From: Ceratodon purpureus
Lineage: Eukaryota > Streptophyta > Bryopsida > Pseudoditrichales > Ditrichaceae
Assembly: GCA_014871385.1 (NCBI GenBank)
Contig: CM026432.1
Span: forward strand, 3,312,150-3,376,149
Direction of reading: 5' to 3'
Length of the DNA: 64,000 nt
This document shows, one piece after another, positions 24,201 through 37,623 of this stretch (positions within the stretch are counted from its first letter, which is position 1; each line of letters opens with the position of its first letter). Made by a program: the position numbers and the translations under genes. The notes under the pieces are model-generated. The model searched no databases and was not told the origin of the DNA. It worked only from the letters and a program-made list of their open reading frames with translations.

Positions 24201-24500
24201 TTTTCCTGTTCTTCATTCTGACTACGATTTTCCTGATGCTTAGAGCCTGCAGTTAGCTGAGATTTTATTGAATCTTTCAGGGACATGGTTATGACAGTGA
24301 TTGTTGGAGAGTACTATCTTGAGATTCTCTTGGTTCATGTAGGGTTTATGGTTGTTGAATCTTTGTTTGGTTTTGAACAGGCATCATCAAGAGGAGGAAA
24401 GTTTCTTGTCCGCGTGGATGAAGAAGCAGGACGCTGCTACTTGCAGGGTGGCTCTATTTTGGTCATGCTTGGAATCTGCCTCAACACCAAGCAGATCTGA
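21226..24500 (+). CDS. PhzF-family isomerase/epimerase-like protein, plastid-targeted (six exons)
   Basis: Exons: 21,226-21,564; 22,152-22,436; 22,640-22,966; 23,323-23,487; 23,880-23,963; 24,381-24,500. All five introns are GT-AG and phase 0, giving 439 residues. The PhzF fold is shown by FTDRAFSGNPAAV (117-129), FDLRWFSPTAELDLCGHATLA (199-218, spanning an intron), RGGVIVTAP and GINEDPATGSAHC (369-381), with ASSRGG (401-406) near the end. Residues 1-52, rich in Arg and Ser, look like a plastid transit peptide. Known members isomerise small substrates such as trans-2,3-dihydro-3-hydroxyanthranilate; the substrate here is unknown. Two low-complexity insertions (about 161-188 and 252-277) lengthen the usual 260-300 residue core. 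The catalytic Glu of the N.SETAF motif is not visible: the site reads EFNQTTAF. The ATG at 21,226 is the first in frame. Confidence 0.88.
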
Positions 24501-25818
24501 ACGAGGACACCCTTGAAGCTTATCAAATATTCACGGCATGCTGTCGCTTGAAATTCTTCCGTGGCGTGCGCTTTTTCTTAATTCCTCTGTAGTGTCACAG
24601 GAGCTGGTCCTGATCATAGAAGTGAAGACTTGATTGCTCAGCTTTCTTGTGTTGTATACAGTACGTGAATGTCAGGGTCGCGTTGTTATTTTCCCTGAGA
24701 CCCATATTCTAGGGTTCAGCAACTTCATGCCAATGGGATACATCAGATAAGATTTCTGGCCTTTTTGTATGAGAGAAGGTGGAAAAACTAAATAGAAATG
24801 CTACTATTTTCGAGAGGCATGAAGTTTTTATTATCTCATGTTTTCCTTAGCAACTTTAGAAAATGTTCTATTATTAATATATCAATTTTTCAACAGAATA
24901 CGGTAATGAAACAAGGAAATTGCAACTTGGGTATAAATTCGCTACAGATTTTGCAGTGGACGGATTTAAAAGCGTGATCCAATTCCAGCTGTGAACTTCA
25001 TGTGGGAACTAGTCGTGAGGTAAGTCTGAAGTATTTATTGCCAAGTTACTTTCGGGTGACAACTGGGATACCCGGATGGTGCTGGACAGTGATAACTAGA
25101 ATACGTGTGCAAATAGGACTCAAATATTCCTTTCACTGTAACAGGTCCCAGAACTCTGGAACTCCTCAATAGTAGAGTGAGATCTGATGCGTGATTTCCT
25201 ATGATTTGGAGGACTTTTTTTGATTTACATAGGGTGCATCATGCATGGCTCTTGCTGGAAACTTATGTGATAGTAAAGAAGCTCATTTTTCTTACTTTTT
25301 AATAAAACAGAGCCTGATAAAAAACACTTTGATTGAATTTTAAAATAATTTTGAACCCTGGAATCGACAACGCAGATCACTACTCAAATATTCTTCTGCA
25401 AATTACATGAGGTCAAGAACAATATATACACAACGTGATCAAGATAATATGAGTTTGCACAAGGTCCAGAAAAGGTTGCAGATTCTGCGGATAGGTGTTG
25501 CGATTGAGATTGTGGCTAGTCTGTAAACTTCATATCACCTTTCACTTGTGTTTACTGACAGTGAAGCTGATTCCACACAAACGAGCAATATTTTGCAACA
25601 GGAAGGAAACGATATCCTTCAAATCTTGTTCCTTTGTCTCCAACGTCTCAAAGCATCGGGTTTACTGAGGGTATTCTCATCCATCTTTGAGTAGTGAATG
25701 TACAATATAGAGTCAGATATCTGTACTAGACTAGTCTCCAAGTTGCTCACTATGATCTGAAATTGTCGAGAGTATTGTGACGGACTCACAGCTTAGCTTT
25801 CAGTGATCGCTCTTTGCC
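24501..25818. other. PhzF 3' flank, no gene seen
   Basis: Probable 3' UTR followed by intergenic DNA. I see no coding segment or repeat here that can be named. Confidence 0.5.
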
Positions 25819-26494
25819 ATGGCGTCGAAGGGCGCTCAAGCCTTGGCTGATCATCAGCCAGCTACCACTCCGCGACTTCTCAAGCCAGCTGAGAAGTAAT
25901 CAATGTCTATTTACTAATCATGAATGTCTAATTCGCAAAATTGCTTGTTGATGGTTACAGTTTCAGAAAGTTCAACGATGTCTTTTAGTTTGTAGGAGTT
26001 CCACCAGTTGAGAGTATGTTATTACATTCTTGAAGTACGTTTCATGTCTCTTAGATAGGACAGAAGATTACAGAGAATGGGTGTCCGTAATTGTCCAAGT
26101 ATTGCGGCTTTGCTTGGATCATTAATGTGTAGCACTGCTAGGCTCTAATCTGTCTATTTGGACATCATAGATTGTACTTAGTCTGCAGTTCTACGTTCTG
26201 AGAATCGCCATTTCCAGTACCCCACTCTCCTCAATTTCGGAGACACTTCTTTTGGTTACTTCGTAGACTTATCCATTACTTGACTCGTGTTCATGTACTA
26301 TGTGTTTTCACTCCAGATGCAAGCTGATACGCAAGAGGAAAAGAGACGCACCAAACAAATTGCCATGTTCGAAGAGACAGGAGAAATCTGAGGTTGATTC
26401 TATTAGTCTAGAAGATCAGCTGAGAGCACTGCAGCTTCATGACAGTGCAGCTGGTGGGAACAAAGTCTCCTGCTGCAAAGCATTTGGACAGTGA
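25819..26494 (+). CDS. Possible small two-exon gene, basic 84-residue protein
   Basis: Exon 1 (25,819-25,895) starts at ATG with MASKGAQALADHQPATTPRL and ends at a GT donor in phase 2. Exon 2 (26,317-26,494) follows a clear pyrimidine-rich acceptor (TTTTCACTCCAG) and keeps the frame through LKPAEKCKLIRKRKRD to KAFGQ and a TGA. The product would be 84 residues, with a basic, nuclear-localisation-like centre (KLIRKRKRD) and an acidic SLEDQLRALQL helix. I do not recognise the family. An overlapping frame in exon 2 (KSPAAKHLDSDADFEYKTGE) is also protein-like, so this may be the stub of a longer gene that has shifted. Support is from splice-phase agreement only. Confidence 0.4.
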
Positions 26495-27209
26495 TGCAGA
26501 TTTTGAATATAAGACAGGGGAAGCGCTTATACATACTCAAAATTCTAGAAAATTTTGAAAGCGGAAGGGTCGTTCATGTCGCGATCCTTCCACTTCTTTG
26601 GGAAATTATGTTCATAGTCTACTTCTCTGATGCTTGAAATGTATTATGACAATGTTCAAGTCAACATTTTTACAAGTCTCTATTAAAAAAATGTGTTTGA
26701 AGTTTTTTTGAGAATAAATTCATTTGAGACACATCAAAACACTTGCCAAAAATTATACATGGTCAAACACATATAAAGATCATTTTCTAGATCTAAAACC
26801 GGTGTCAAAAATTTAAAAGCACAGATAAATTTGATTCATTTAAAATCCTGAGCATATAAATCTCTCCACCTGAGCTCAAGACTCTCTCTCCTATCAACTG
26901 CTACTCAAACCTAGACCTACAAAATAGTGTGCCTCATCTCAACTATGTTGTGAACTTCTAAGTTAAAACAATATCAATTTAATCCGACCCATTAGTAGAC
27001 TCTTCAATCCAAGAAAATATTAATCTTTCAGCAGATTCAAAGAAAACAAGGAAGGCTGCAAAAAAACTAATCCCATGAATTATGATAAAATTAGATTCTG
27101 AATTTCTAAAGTTAAGCTGTCAACCAAATATCCAATGTAATTGCCATAATAAAATCCTCATGGGCTTCCACTGTGAAACAAGCTCTGAAATGAAAAGAAT
27201 TGTACCTTC
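26495..27209. other. AT-rich intergenic DNA, no gene seen
   Basis: Nothing beyond short chance frames. The homology shared with the palindrome arms begins at about 27,210. Confidence 0.5.
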
Positions 27210-27357
27210 CATCTGCGTTAAATTAACCCTGACCTAAACACTACGACACCTGGTTATTGGTTAATGGCCTGAGTCTAGAATGCAGCATGACAAGTGGGGC
27301 GAGTTTAGCAAAACAACAATACGGGTTTCCCATATTGGTCTGCCCCCTCACAGATTT

Positions 27358-27428
27358 CCACTTGGCAACCTTCTGTTTCCGAATGGCGAATGGATGTGGA
27401 TGACCCAGGAATTCCTCCGGCTATAAGA
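27358..27428 (+). promoter_or_regulatory. LEA1 core promoter
   Basis: TATAAGA at 27,422-27,428 lies 160 bases before the start codon. CCACTTGGCAA at 27,358-27,368 is also present in the otherwise different promoter of LEA2, so it is a candidate shared regulatory site. Confidence 0.6.
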
Positions 27429-27581
27429 AGGCCCCGCCCCACGCATTTTGCAGCATCGCATCCAAAGTGTGCATATCGATCTGCAAGTTCATAGCATTCT
27501 CAGTTCTGCAGACAGTGTGATAGTTCTCAGTCGAAGTAGTTTGTTCAGAAACAGCTGCGCTTTCCCATCTCAGGAGCGACA

Positions 27582-28050
27582 ATGACGGGCAAGGACACCC
27601 AGGACTTGGACGCCCGCGCCGCCGCCGGCGAGACGGTGGTGCCGGGAGGAACCGGAGGCAAGAGCCTGGAGGCCCAGCAGCACCTCGCGGAGGGTAAGCC
27701 ATATCAACCATGTGCTCTGTTGTCATGTCTGTTCTGATCTCCGCATGCGATTGTGTTCATGTGCTGACGCATTATGGTAATCTGTCTACATTTGAAGTTG
27801 TTCATGATCATGGCAGCGCCTGTGGTGAACATTTCACAAGCTGACTTGTTTTAACAGTGTGACTTGGTGATGATCTGGTTGCAATGCAGGGCGGAGCAGG
27901 GGAGGTCAGGCCCGCGCCGAGCAGCTGGGGCACGAGGGATACGTGGAGATGGGCAAGAAGGGAGGCTCTGCCACGAGCGAGATGTCTGGCGGAGAGGCGG
28001 CCGACGCTGCTGGACGTGAGATTGACGAGTCGAAGTTCACCAACGAGTAG
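27582..28050 (+). CDS. Group 1 (Em-type) LEA protein, copy LEA1
   Basis: Em-type LEA proteins are very hydrophilic, disordered proteins that accumulate during desiccation and protect membranes and enzymes from water loss. Exons 27,582-27,693 and 27,890-28,050 are joined by a 196-bp GT-AG intron splitting a Gly codon, giving 90 residues. The N-terminal half has [21 protein letters not shown] (17-38). The diagnostic group 1 motif [20 protein letters not shown] occurs once at 42-61, followed by [20 protein letters not shown] and the end KFTNE. In angiosperm Em proteins this motif may be repeated; one copy is also normal. It forms a tandem pair with LEA2 and belongs to the inner paralogue type shared with LEA4 and LEA5 (SATSEM, AADAAG). 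The start ATG is preceded by the same GAGCGACA leader in all six copies. Confidence 0.93.
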
Positions 28051-29290
28051 AGTGGGTAGATGTGCCTGCATTACGATCACAGTAGTGAAAGCCGATGTGA
28101 TGAGTCGATACGATAGTGTGAGTGTTGTCGGATGATAGACTGGAATCATAGTTTGAGGTGGAAGGAGTGACCGTGAAGATATGTGTTGTACATGGACGTT
28201 GTGATGTATATATGATTACGATTTTCGCCTCACTTCGGTTTGTCTCAGATGCGCACGTTAGTTTGGACATGACTTGTGGATTTGCTGTTGATTGTGTGTG
28301 CTATGTGTGAGTGGCATCCCTTTGATAAGCTTATGTACGGTTGTGGCTGCGAAGTTTTGTTTTAGGATTTGAAGTCATTATATGGCGTACGTTCTGATTA
28401 CTTTTCGATGATTATTTGATATGTAGTTGCAAGTTTAAAAGAATTAAGAAGATATTCGTTAGCATGTGAGCAGTTCAAATTTGTTGAGTTTATTCGACAA
28501 TTCCCGCACATTGGAAAACAACCTCCCCAGAGTCATGGCATGAGTGTTAAAAAGTATCGAAAAATTTGCTTCGTAACTTCTCTTAAACATTTGGAATACA
28601 GTTTTGTCTACTGTCAATCTGGATACATTTCCAGTATTAACCTTTGAAACACAATGCATTGTCATTTCTACTTGTCTTCTAGCTGTTTCCCAAGTAATGA
28701 AGTCATTCGAACTCTGCTCTTCAGGACAAACGGACATACATTTCCCGTCTTCAATCACGTTAAATACTAAAATATGATGACTCGGGCATCCGTTATTTTG
28801 GAAAATCCTAGTAATTCATACCGAGTGAAAGGAGAGATGTGTACATCTTCGATTCTAATGAGTAATGTGATCGGCAATCCAGCTTCCTATGCCACCGCTA
28901 TTCTCATATGCAACATGGTGATTTGCACCTTCGAACCGCCATATTTCCAGATAGCTGTAGTAAACCGTATAATCGTACCACTGAGTTCAATTACATCTGC
29001 TATGTCCCGGGCCGGCGTTGCTCACAACCACGGTGTCAAAGCAAACACTTAGGTTGCATCCTCTCTAAGTCGTCTTTCTATATGTCACGCTCGATATTTA
29101 ACTGCTAAACCACGCCGATAACAGTCTCGGTAATCGGCCATCATCTATTTCTTTGCTCATTACTTTCTGCTAGACAAATGAACGCTCCTTTCACTGAGGC
29201 AGCGAAGAGACATCAGAGACTCGGAACACAACTCTCCGAGCTATACCATATAAGCTATCCGGGATATTCTACGGACGTTACTTCGATAGA
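28051..29290. other. Spacer between LEA1 and LEA2
   Basis: No gene is present. The spacer is homologous, with many changes, to 41.1-42.3 kb and 53.7-54.95 kb in the palindrome arms. Open frames on either strand are not conserved between copies, which argues that none is coding. Confidence 0.7.
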
Positions 29291-29701
29291 CTTGTAGTGG
29301 TCAGCCTGCCAATCCTGTCGACAACATGTCGATCCAGGATCCGATCTTGGTGAATCACTGCAGCAGTGCAACAGTGCAGCACATAGATTTGGACTGCCGC
29401 CGATTTCAGCATTAAACGGCCACCGTGTTGGTCCTTGTGATCTTCGCCAAGTGTATTGCTGCTGGGCATGTCCATATTTACAGCATCGTGCGAGCGGCGT
29501 GACAGTTGCAGCTCCATGTCGTCCAAGACAAATGGCTCTCTTGGCAGCGGCCATGGCAAGGCCACATTATGATGCAGCAGTAAAGGGTTCTGCTAATCAA
29601 CCCAGTTTATGCAAACACCCGGTAAAGCATGACATGTGGGACGACTGGGGCGTGGGATCGAGGACTGCTCCCGCGCTTTGGAGGTCGCAACTCAGCCTCC
29701 A

Positions 29702-29797
29702 CCACTTGGCAATGTCTCGTGTCTGCACAAAGAGAAGGCCTGGGGCGGATGAATGAAGAATTCTGGGCGAATAGAGCGCCCGACTTGGCTATATAAG
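29702..29797 (+). promoter_or_regulatory. LEA2 core promoter
   Basis: TATATAAG at 29,790-29,797 lies 164 bases before the ATG. CCACTTGGCAA at 29,702-29,712 is shared with the LEA1-type promoter. About 500 bases upstream (29,290-29,790) are strongly conserved with 40.57-41.07 kb and 54.96-55.46 kb. Confidence 0.6.
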
Positions 29798-29953
29798 CGG
29801 CCCCTTCCCCGAGCATTCCAAGCACATCGGATCGAGCGCCATATCATCTGTTTCTGCTGATTGCGCTACCCTCGACTGCATACTTGAAATATTGTGTGAT
29901 TTCGGTCGGAGGTTTGTCAGTGTCTTCTACACATTCCCATCTCAGGAGCGACA

Positions 29954-30413
29954 ATGACGGACAAGGACACCCAGGACTTGGACGCCCGCGCCGCTGCCGG
30001 CGAGACGGTGGTACCGGGAGGAACCGGAGGCAAGAGCCTGGAGGCCCAGCAGCACCTCGCGGAGGGTAAGTCATGTCATGTATTCTGCGAGGTCTCTATG
30101 GTCCCTTATTTTATGGCTGTTTGAGCTCCGCAGTGTGGTCACTAGTTAAGGTGTGTATGTCTAAATGAACTTGCTGATGGCGGCCTCTGCGGAAATTGTT
30201 GACGATTCAGACGGTGACTAATTGGTTGATCTGTTGATCATATGCAATGCAGGGCGGAGCAAGGGAGGCCAAGCTCGCGCGGAGCAGCTGGGACATGAGG
30301 GGTACGTGGAGATGGGCAAGAAGGGAGGCTCTGCCACCAACGAGATGTCTGGTGGAGAGGCAGCCGAGGCTGCTGGGCGCGAGATTGATGAGTCCAAGTT
30401 CACGAACCAGTAG
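29954..30413 (+). CDS. Group 1 (Em-type) LEA protein, copy LEA2
   Basis: Exons 29,954-30,065 and 30,253-30,413 with a 187-bp intron give a 90-residue hydrophilic protein. It carries the single group 1 motif [20 protein letters not shown] at 42-61 and the outer-type signature SATNEM, AAEAAG and the end KFTNQ shared with LEA3 and LEA6. Residue 3 is Asp where the other five copies have Gly. The role is predicted as for the family, a protective protein in drying cells. The gene lies 1.9 kb downstream of LEA1 on the same strand but has its own promoter with a different TATA box, so the two are not co-transcribed. Confidence 0.93.
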
Positions 30414-30590
30414 AGCATGGGAGAGACGCAATTCTGCCTCGGGAGATGCTGGACTTGATTGTAGTTTCCTCGGGTGTAGTGTGGCGGGGTATATATATTT
30501 GGTGATGTAAATGGTGTCATTGGGTCATGTACAGTTCGAGAACTCTGGAAATTTATGAAGATGCTATTTGCGTATTCCTGAAACAATGTA

Positions 30591-31687
30591 TGCATAATTA
30601 TTTTCTTGGTCTCGATCATAATCATAATGTGGTGATACACCGTCTGTGACTTCATTGTTGTTGCTCTATCACGTATTCAAGCTGTGTACTGCTATGCACC
30701 AATCTGCGACCAGTCTAATGAAGTTTACAATTGATATCTTATCCCAGCACGTCTTCAATCTATCTAATGCATAAGGTCCTCGAGGGTGTTGGTTCAATTT
30801 GGAATTAGCGCAACTAAGGTTTAGCGGTGTTACTTTAATGCATGTATAGGTAAATTGTACAGCTATCAAGCCTTCAGAAGCCTTGATAGTGACGAATAGT
30901 ATCAAAATTCTCACGGAATGTAAGTAATAATTTTTAGGATATTTTTTACATGTACGAAGGACATAAACCCATCTAGTGTAATTTTCTCACAAGGTGGATC
31001 AATACTATATTAACCTACTAAGGAGTAGAAGTACAGTAAGTGGAATTCAGTATAGGAGTAGGAAATATGTCTACTCGGGGGGGGGGGGGGGGGGATATTA
31101 ACACTACTTCAGGACTACATGAGACACTGCAATTCTAATGATGCTTGCACAAAGAAAATATGCTGAGCTAGGGTTCTTGTATAAAAATTTTAAGTCGAAG
31201 TTAGGGTTGTACTGTTAAATCGTATACTAACTGTCAACATGCACTGACTGTAAGCTACATTTCGAAATCTAGAGTGACGTCGTCATTCAACAGACCACGC
31301 TGAGTAGTCTGAACATCTAAAACTTTCTCGTTTTTTCTTGTTCTTTTTTTGAGACAAATATGAAAGATTTGATTCAATACCAAAATATTTCATCAATGCC
31401 AACAGTATACCGTAACCACAACACCTTGCCAGCCAAGACAGTATACCGTAAACACTCTTTCATGTGCTAATTTTTGTTACGGTAGTTAGGAAAGGAGCGG
31501 ACCGTCCATGTCCAGGACACCAAACATGCGACAGCAACCCATTTCATTTGAGTAAGTAGATGGCAGAAAAAATACCTCTTCTCTTCAAGTTGAGTTCTCA
31601 AATCAAAGCCAGTAAATGACATCCAAATGTCTGGTGCTCGATGCAAGATGTTAAAATTTACTGCTATCAATTTTCTGTATTCCTAAT
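30591..31687. other. Intergenic DNA with G18 tract
   Basis: No gene is seen. A run of 18 G residues lies at 31,077-31,094. The part after about 31,450 is probably the 3' UTR of the minus-strand augmin gene. Confidence 0.6.
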
Positions 31688-34274
<2,587 letters not shown>

Positions 34275-35455
34275 CGTTGTAACTTGTCGATTGTGGACTT
34301 CGCCCAGTGCCAGTGCCCACCTTCACCACAATGTACTCCGGCAGAGTGAATTTCTTTGAAGACAAATTAGCACTTCACAGTATGGAGAGCCTGTCGGCTT
34401 GCACCAATCAGATTGCTAGAATGTTCAAAGTCTGTCAAAAATTCCTTTGCACGTGAGTTCAAGAGGCCAATACCTCAAAAAGAGCTTACTTTTTGGAAGT
34501 TTTGGCGCCAAGGCAAAGGCTTCTCGAGCAAATCTTGGATTGAGCAAAATACTCGATCTAAATTTTGGTTGAGAAGTTGTGGAGTTTTTTTGATAAAATA
34601 TGCATATGAAGACAGGGTGCTTGGATTGTTAAGGGTTGGTCATGCTACACAAGCCTTGTCATGATCTATTAATTGACCTTTTGACAATCATTCGCAGAAC
34701 ACCTATGCAGGTCCAAAGTAAGATTCATTGTAATGACAATGAATTTATTGCAGAAATTTTCCACATGTTTTTCATTGGTTTTTACACCTTCCCTAGTTCT
34801 TTAGAATTTTTCAAACTTTTTTCAATTTTCTTTGAATTATTCATATTATAAGTCTTCACCTTTGGACTTGGATTTGGAAGCTTCACCTTGTGACTATCCA
34901 AAGGGTTGAAGTGGATAATTTCAATATATTTTTCCAGCCAAAAAGTTGGTACTCTCAATTTAGTTTGATATAAAGTTTTGATGGTCGGCCTCTCGACTTG
35001 GTGACATTCTAGAGCGCCCTTTAGCGTGTAGAAGGTGCAGTAGGTGGCCCATTGGGTTAATCTAGTACCACTTAAACTGGTACCACCCTCTAGTGAGGTT
35101 TCTGAGAAAATGACATATATCCTATATTTTCTATAAATAATCAGTCTTGACTACCAATCCAACATCATTAATGTCTAAATACTATGTATCACATATTTTA
35201 ATTGGGTTTTTAGTTGAAAGCTTTGAATATTATCCATTAAAGGTTCTTAGTGGTTTTTTAGTCAAAACTGCAAAAAACATATCACTACTTATTGCAACCT
35301 ATAGATTTCTTAAGTTAGACATCAAGTGGAATATGTAACTATAGAATCTTATACCTAACTTGTCTAAACATGTGTATAACAAATTTTAGCTTATTCCACC
35401 ATATAGATTGTGTGATAATAATGTTTGAATACACTGCAAAAGGTTATTTTGACAC
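34275..35455. other. AUG2 upstream and AT-rich DNA
   Basis: The first 150 bases may hold the AUG2 leader and promoter. The rest has no recognisable gene. Confidence 0.5.
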
Positions 35456-35945
35456 TACTGCAGCTGTGTACCTAAGCTTTGATGCCCAAAAAGTATACAT
35501 TGCAAATGAATTTGATCCATGGAAGGTTGTCAATTCCTTAGGTGTACGCTCACCAAGTTTGAGCCCCATAGAGATTGTAAAAGGAAAAAAATCCTTGACT
35601 TTGTGAAAGGGGTGTGCTGAAAATGCCTTCCATTCTCCGAATTAAAAACCATCACAAGGGTAATCTTAACATGTCCAACTTGAAATCCAAACGGTAAATA
35701 TGTTTATCTCAATAACAGAAAGTACCAAAAATATTTCCATGTAATCGGAGAAAAACTTAAATTTCTAGAATTATTTGAAGTCGACATAGTATATTTCTTT
35801 GTAATTTTGAAGGGTAGTTTTGAAAATACTGGGTCGTAGGGATTGACCCCTTGCTATGTCATAGATAATGGATGATATATGATAAGTATGGATGAAAAAT
35901 GAAGATTGAATGTAATATTTTCTATGGATGGAAAAATATTTTGGA
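35456..35945. repeat. Dispersed repeat, copy 2 (pairs with 11.62-11.92 kb)
   Basis: This is the longer of the two diverged copies; it carries about 200 bases (around 35,530-35,730) absent from the other. It shares TTTGATGCCCAAAAAGTATA and the GGGTCGTAGGGATTGACCCC region. It has no intact gene and its family is not identified. Confidence 0.65.
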
Positions 35946-36687
35946 TGCAAATTGAGTTATGGATGATAATTGTAATGTACATGATTTTTTTTCAGAAATG
36001 ATGACAACCTCTCTAGATCAAAACATACTTCAAACGAACCATTTTGCAACCTTATCACTCAATCGATCATTTACTCAACATTTTCTTTTGATACTATTAC
36101 TTTTACTTATTTAAAGTTAATATGGTATTAATCTTCGAGAGACGACAGTAGTTTTGTCTCAATGTTCCTTTGTCCGGTGGACACCAAGTCATTGACATTA
36201 CAAATGAAAGCTTTATTCACGCCGGCCCTGCAGAAGGGTCGGTGTTTCTATCTATCTAGACATACGAGTTGACGATGTCGTAGTATTGGCTCTTAGTAAT
36301 TCTCCTTTTTTATTCTCTCCAGAGTTTTGTTTCAAGTCATTGGAAGTGTTTCTGGAACTTCAAGACAGTTGTGCAAACCCTAGGCCAAACTTGCCACATC
36401 AACAACAACGACTTCACTTAACTTGTCAGCAGTGTCATGAGTCATAGGTGTATTCATTGTGAGATGAGATCTATAATTGGAAGGATAGACGTGCCCAATA
36501 GTTTATAAATTAGGAGATCTCTATTGTAAGCTTGTACTTTATGATCTTGAATCTAGACAACATACAATAGTTTAGGCAAATTCATCTACGCCTTTCACTA
36601 AATGATATATGATATTTAATGGAATAACTCAACATTTATAATAAAATGTAATATTTTTTTACTTCAAGCAATCACTGTAATCACATG
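35946..36687. other. AT-rich DNA, no gene seen
   Basis: Nothing supportable beyond short frames. Confidence 0.5.
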
Positions 36688-36691
36688 TTAA

Positions 36692-37619
36692 CCCCTAAAG
36701 GTTTTGGAAATCCAAAATGGCTCTCAGCTGTTTCGGGCAGCTTAGATGAAGGGGTTAAAAGTAATATTTTTGCCTAAGAATTTTACTGGATGCTCCTTCT
36801 ACCGCAAAGTGTATGTGGTAAAATTTTCAAAGCCAAGTTTCACTTTTAGAACCTTCATCTAGAAATTTTAGGTTTCAAGTCCAAAATGGGCAGTTTAAAA
36901 TTAGGTTTTTTTAGAATTGTTTTTTTGGAAATGTGTTCATAACCAATTCACTACTCAAAATCCAAAGTGGCCTAAGTCAAAAAGCTTACCAATTTTACAA
37001 GGGCAGCCTCCAAAAATCACAGAAACAACCTTCACAGTTTTTGGTAATTTTACAATTTTTTCTTTCAAAATTTTTCAATATTTGAGATTTAGGAATTTTT
37101 CAATTTTTTTTTTCCCGAAAATTCAAAAACTCATGGAAGTAACTTTTGACCGTTTAATTTTTTAAAAAACCAAAAGCATTTCACGTCATTTAAGTTTTAC
37201 CAGATTGTGGTTTTTGTACCTTCTTCTCGAAAATAATTTGCATGAGGGCCAAAAAAGTGTAATGAGACTCTAAAACTTTGCATGGAGGTGCCCAACTTAG
37301 TTACCTACGTGGAAAAAAATATGAGCAAAATGTTTGAGGTAACAATAATCAAGTCTCCCTTGGCACCATTTAGAGTATGTCTTTTGCGCAAAGCCAAAAC
37401 AAAAAAACAGTAAACTTTGAACGTTATAATATCACAAATGGTAAAGATCCAACCGTTGAAATTTGACATGGTATTAGTGCAGGTAGCAAGGTTTAAGATC
37501 TTACGGTTGGATGTATCAAAAAGGTAAAAAATTAAGAATCATACTTCAACTTCTACAAGGTTGTCAAAAATCACAGTTTCTGGTTTTGGAGGCCCAAAAA
37601 CGGCTTGAACCTTTAGGGG
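36692..37619. mobile_element. TTAA-flanked TIR element, piggyBac-like non-autonomous
   Basis: The ends are perfect 12-bp inverted repeats CCCCTAAAGGTT, and the target-site tetranucleotide TTAA is present on both sides (36,688-36,691 and 37,620-37,623). A TTAA duplication with TIRs starting with a run of C is the hallmark of piggyBac-type transposons. At 928 bp with no transposase frame it is non-autonomous. Its right half resembles the element in each palindrome arm (shared AACTTTGAAC, TCACAA.NGGTAA and a closing GGC block). The family assignment is an inference from ends and target site. Confidence 0.7.
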
Positions 37620-37623
37620 TTAA

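Larger units (their letters stand above)
27210..30590 (+). repeat. LEA-pair segmental duplication, copy A (direct)
   Basis: This block is homologous from about 27,210 to 30,590 with both arms of the palindrome: 52,785-56,280 in the same orientation and 43,240-39,750 inverted. Homology covers promoters, exons, introns, the 1.2-kb spacer between the two genes, and 3' flanks. Flanking DNA outside these limits does not match. Copy A is the most diverged of the three. Confidence 0.85.
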
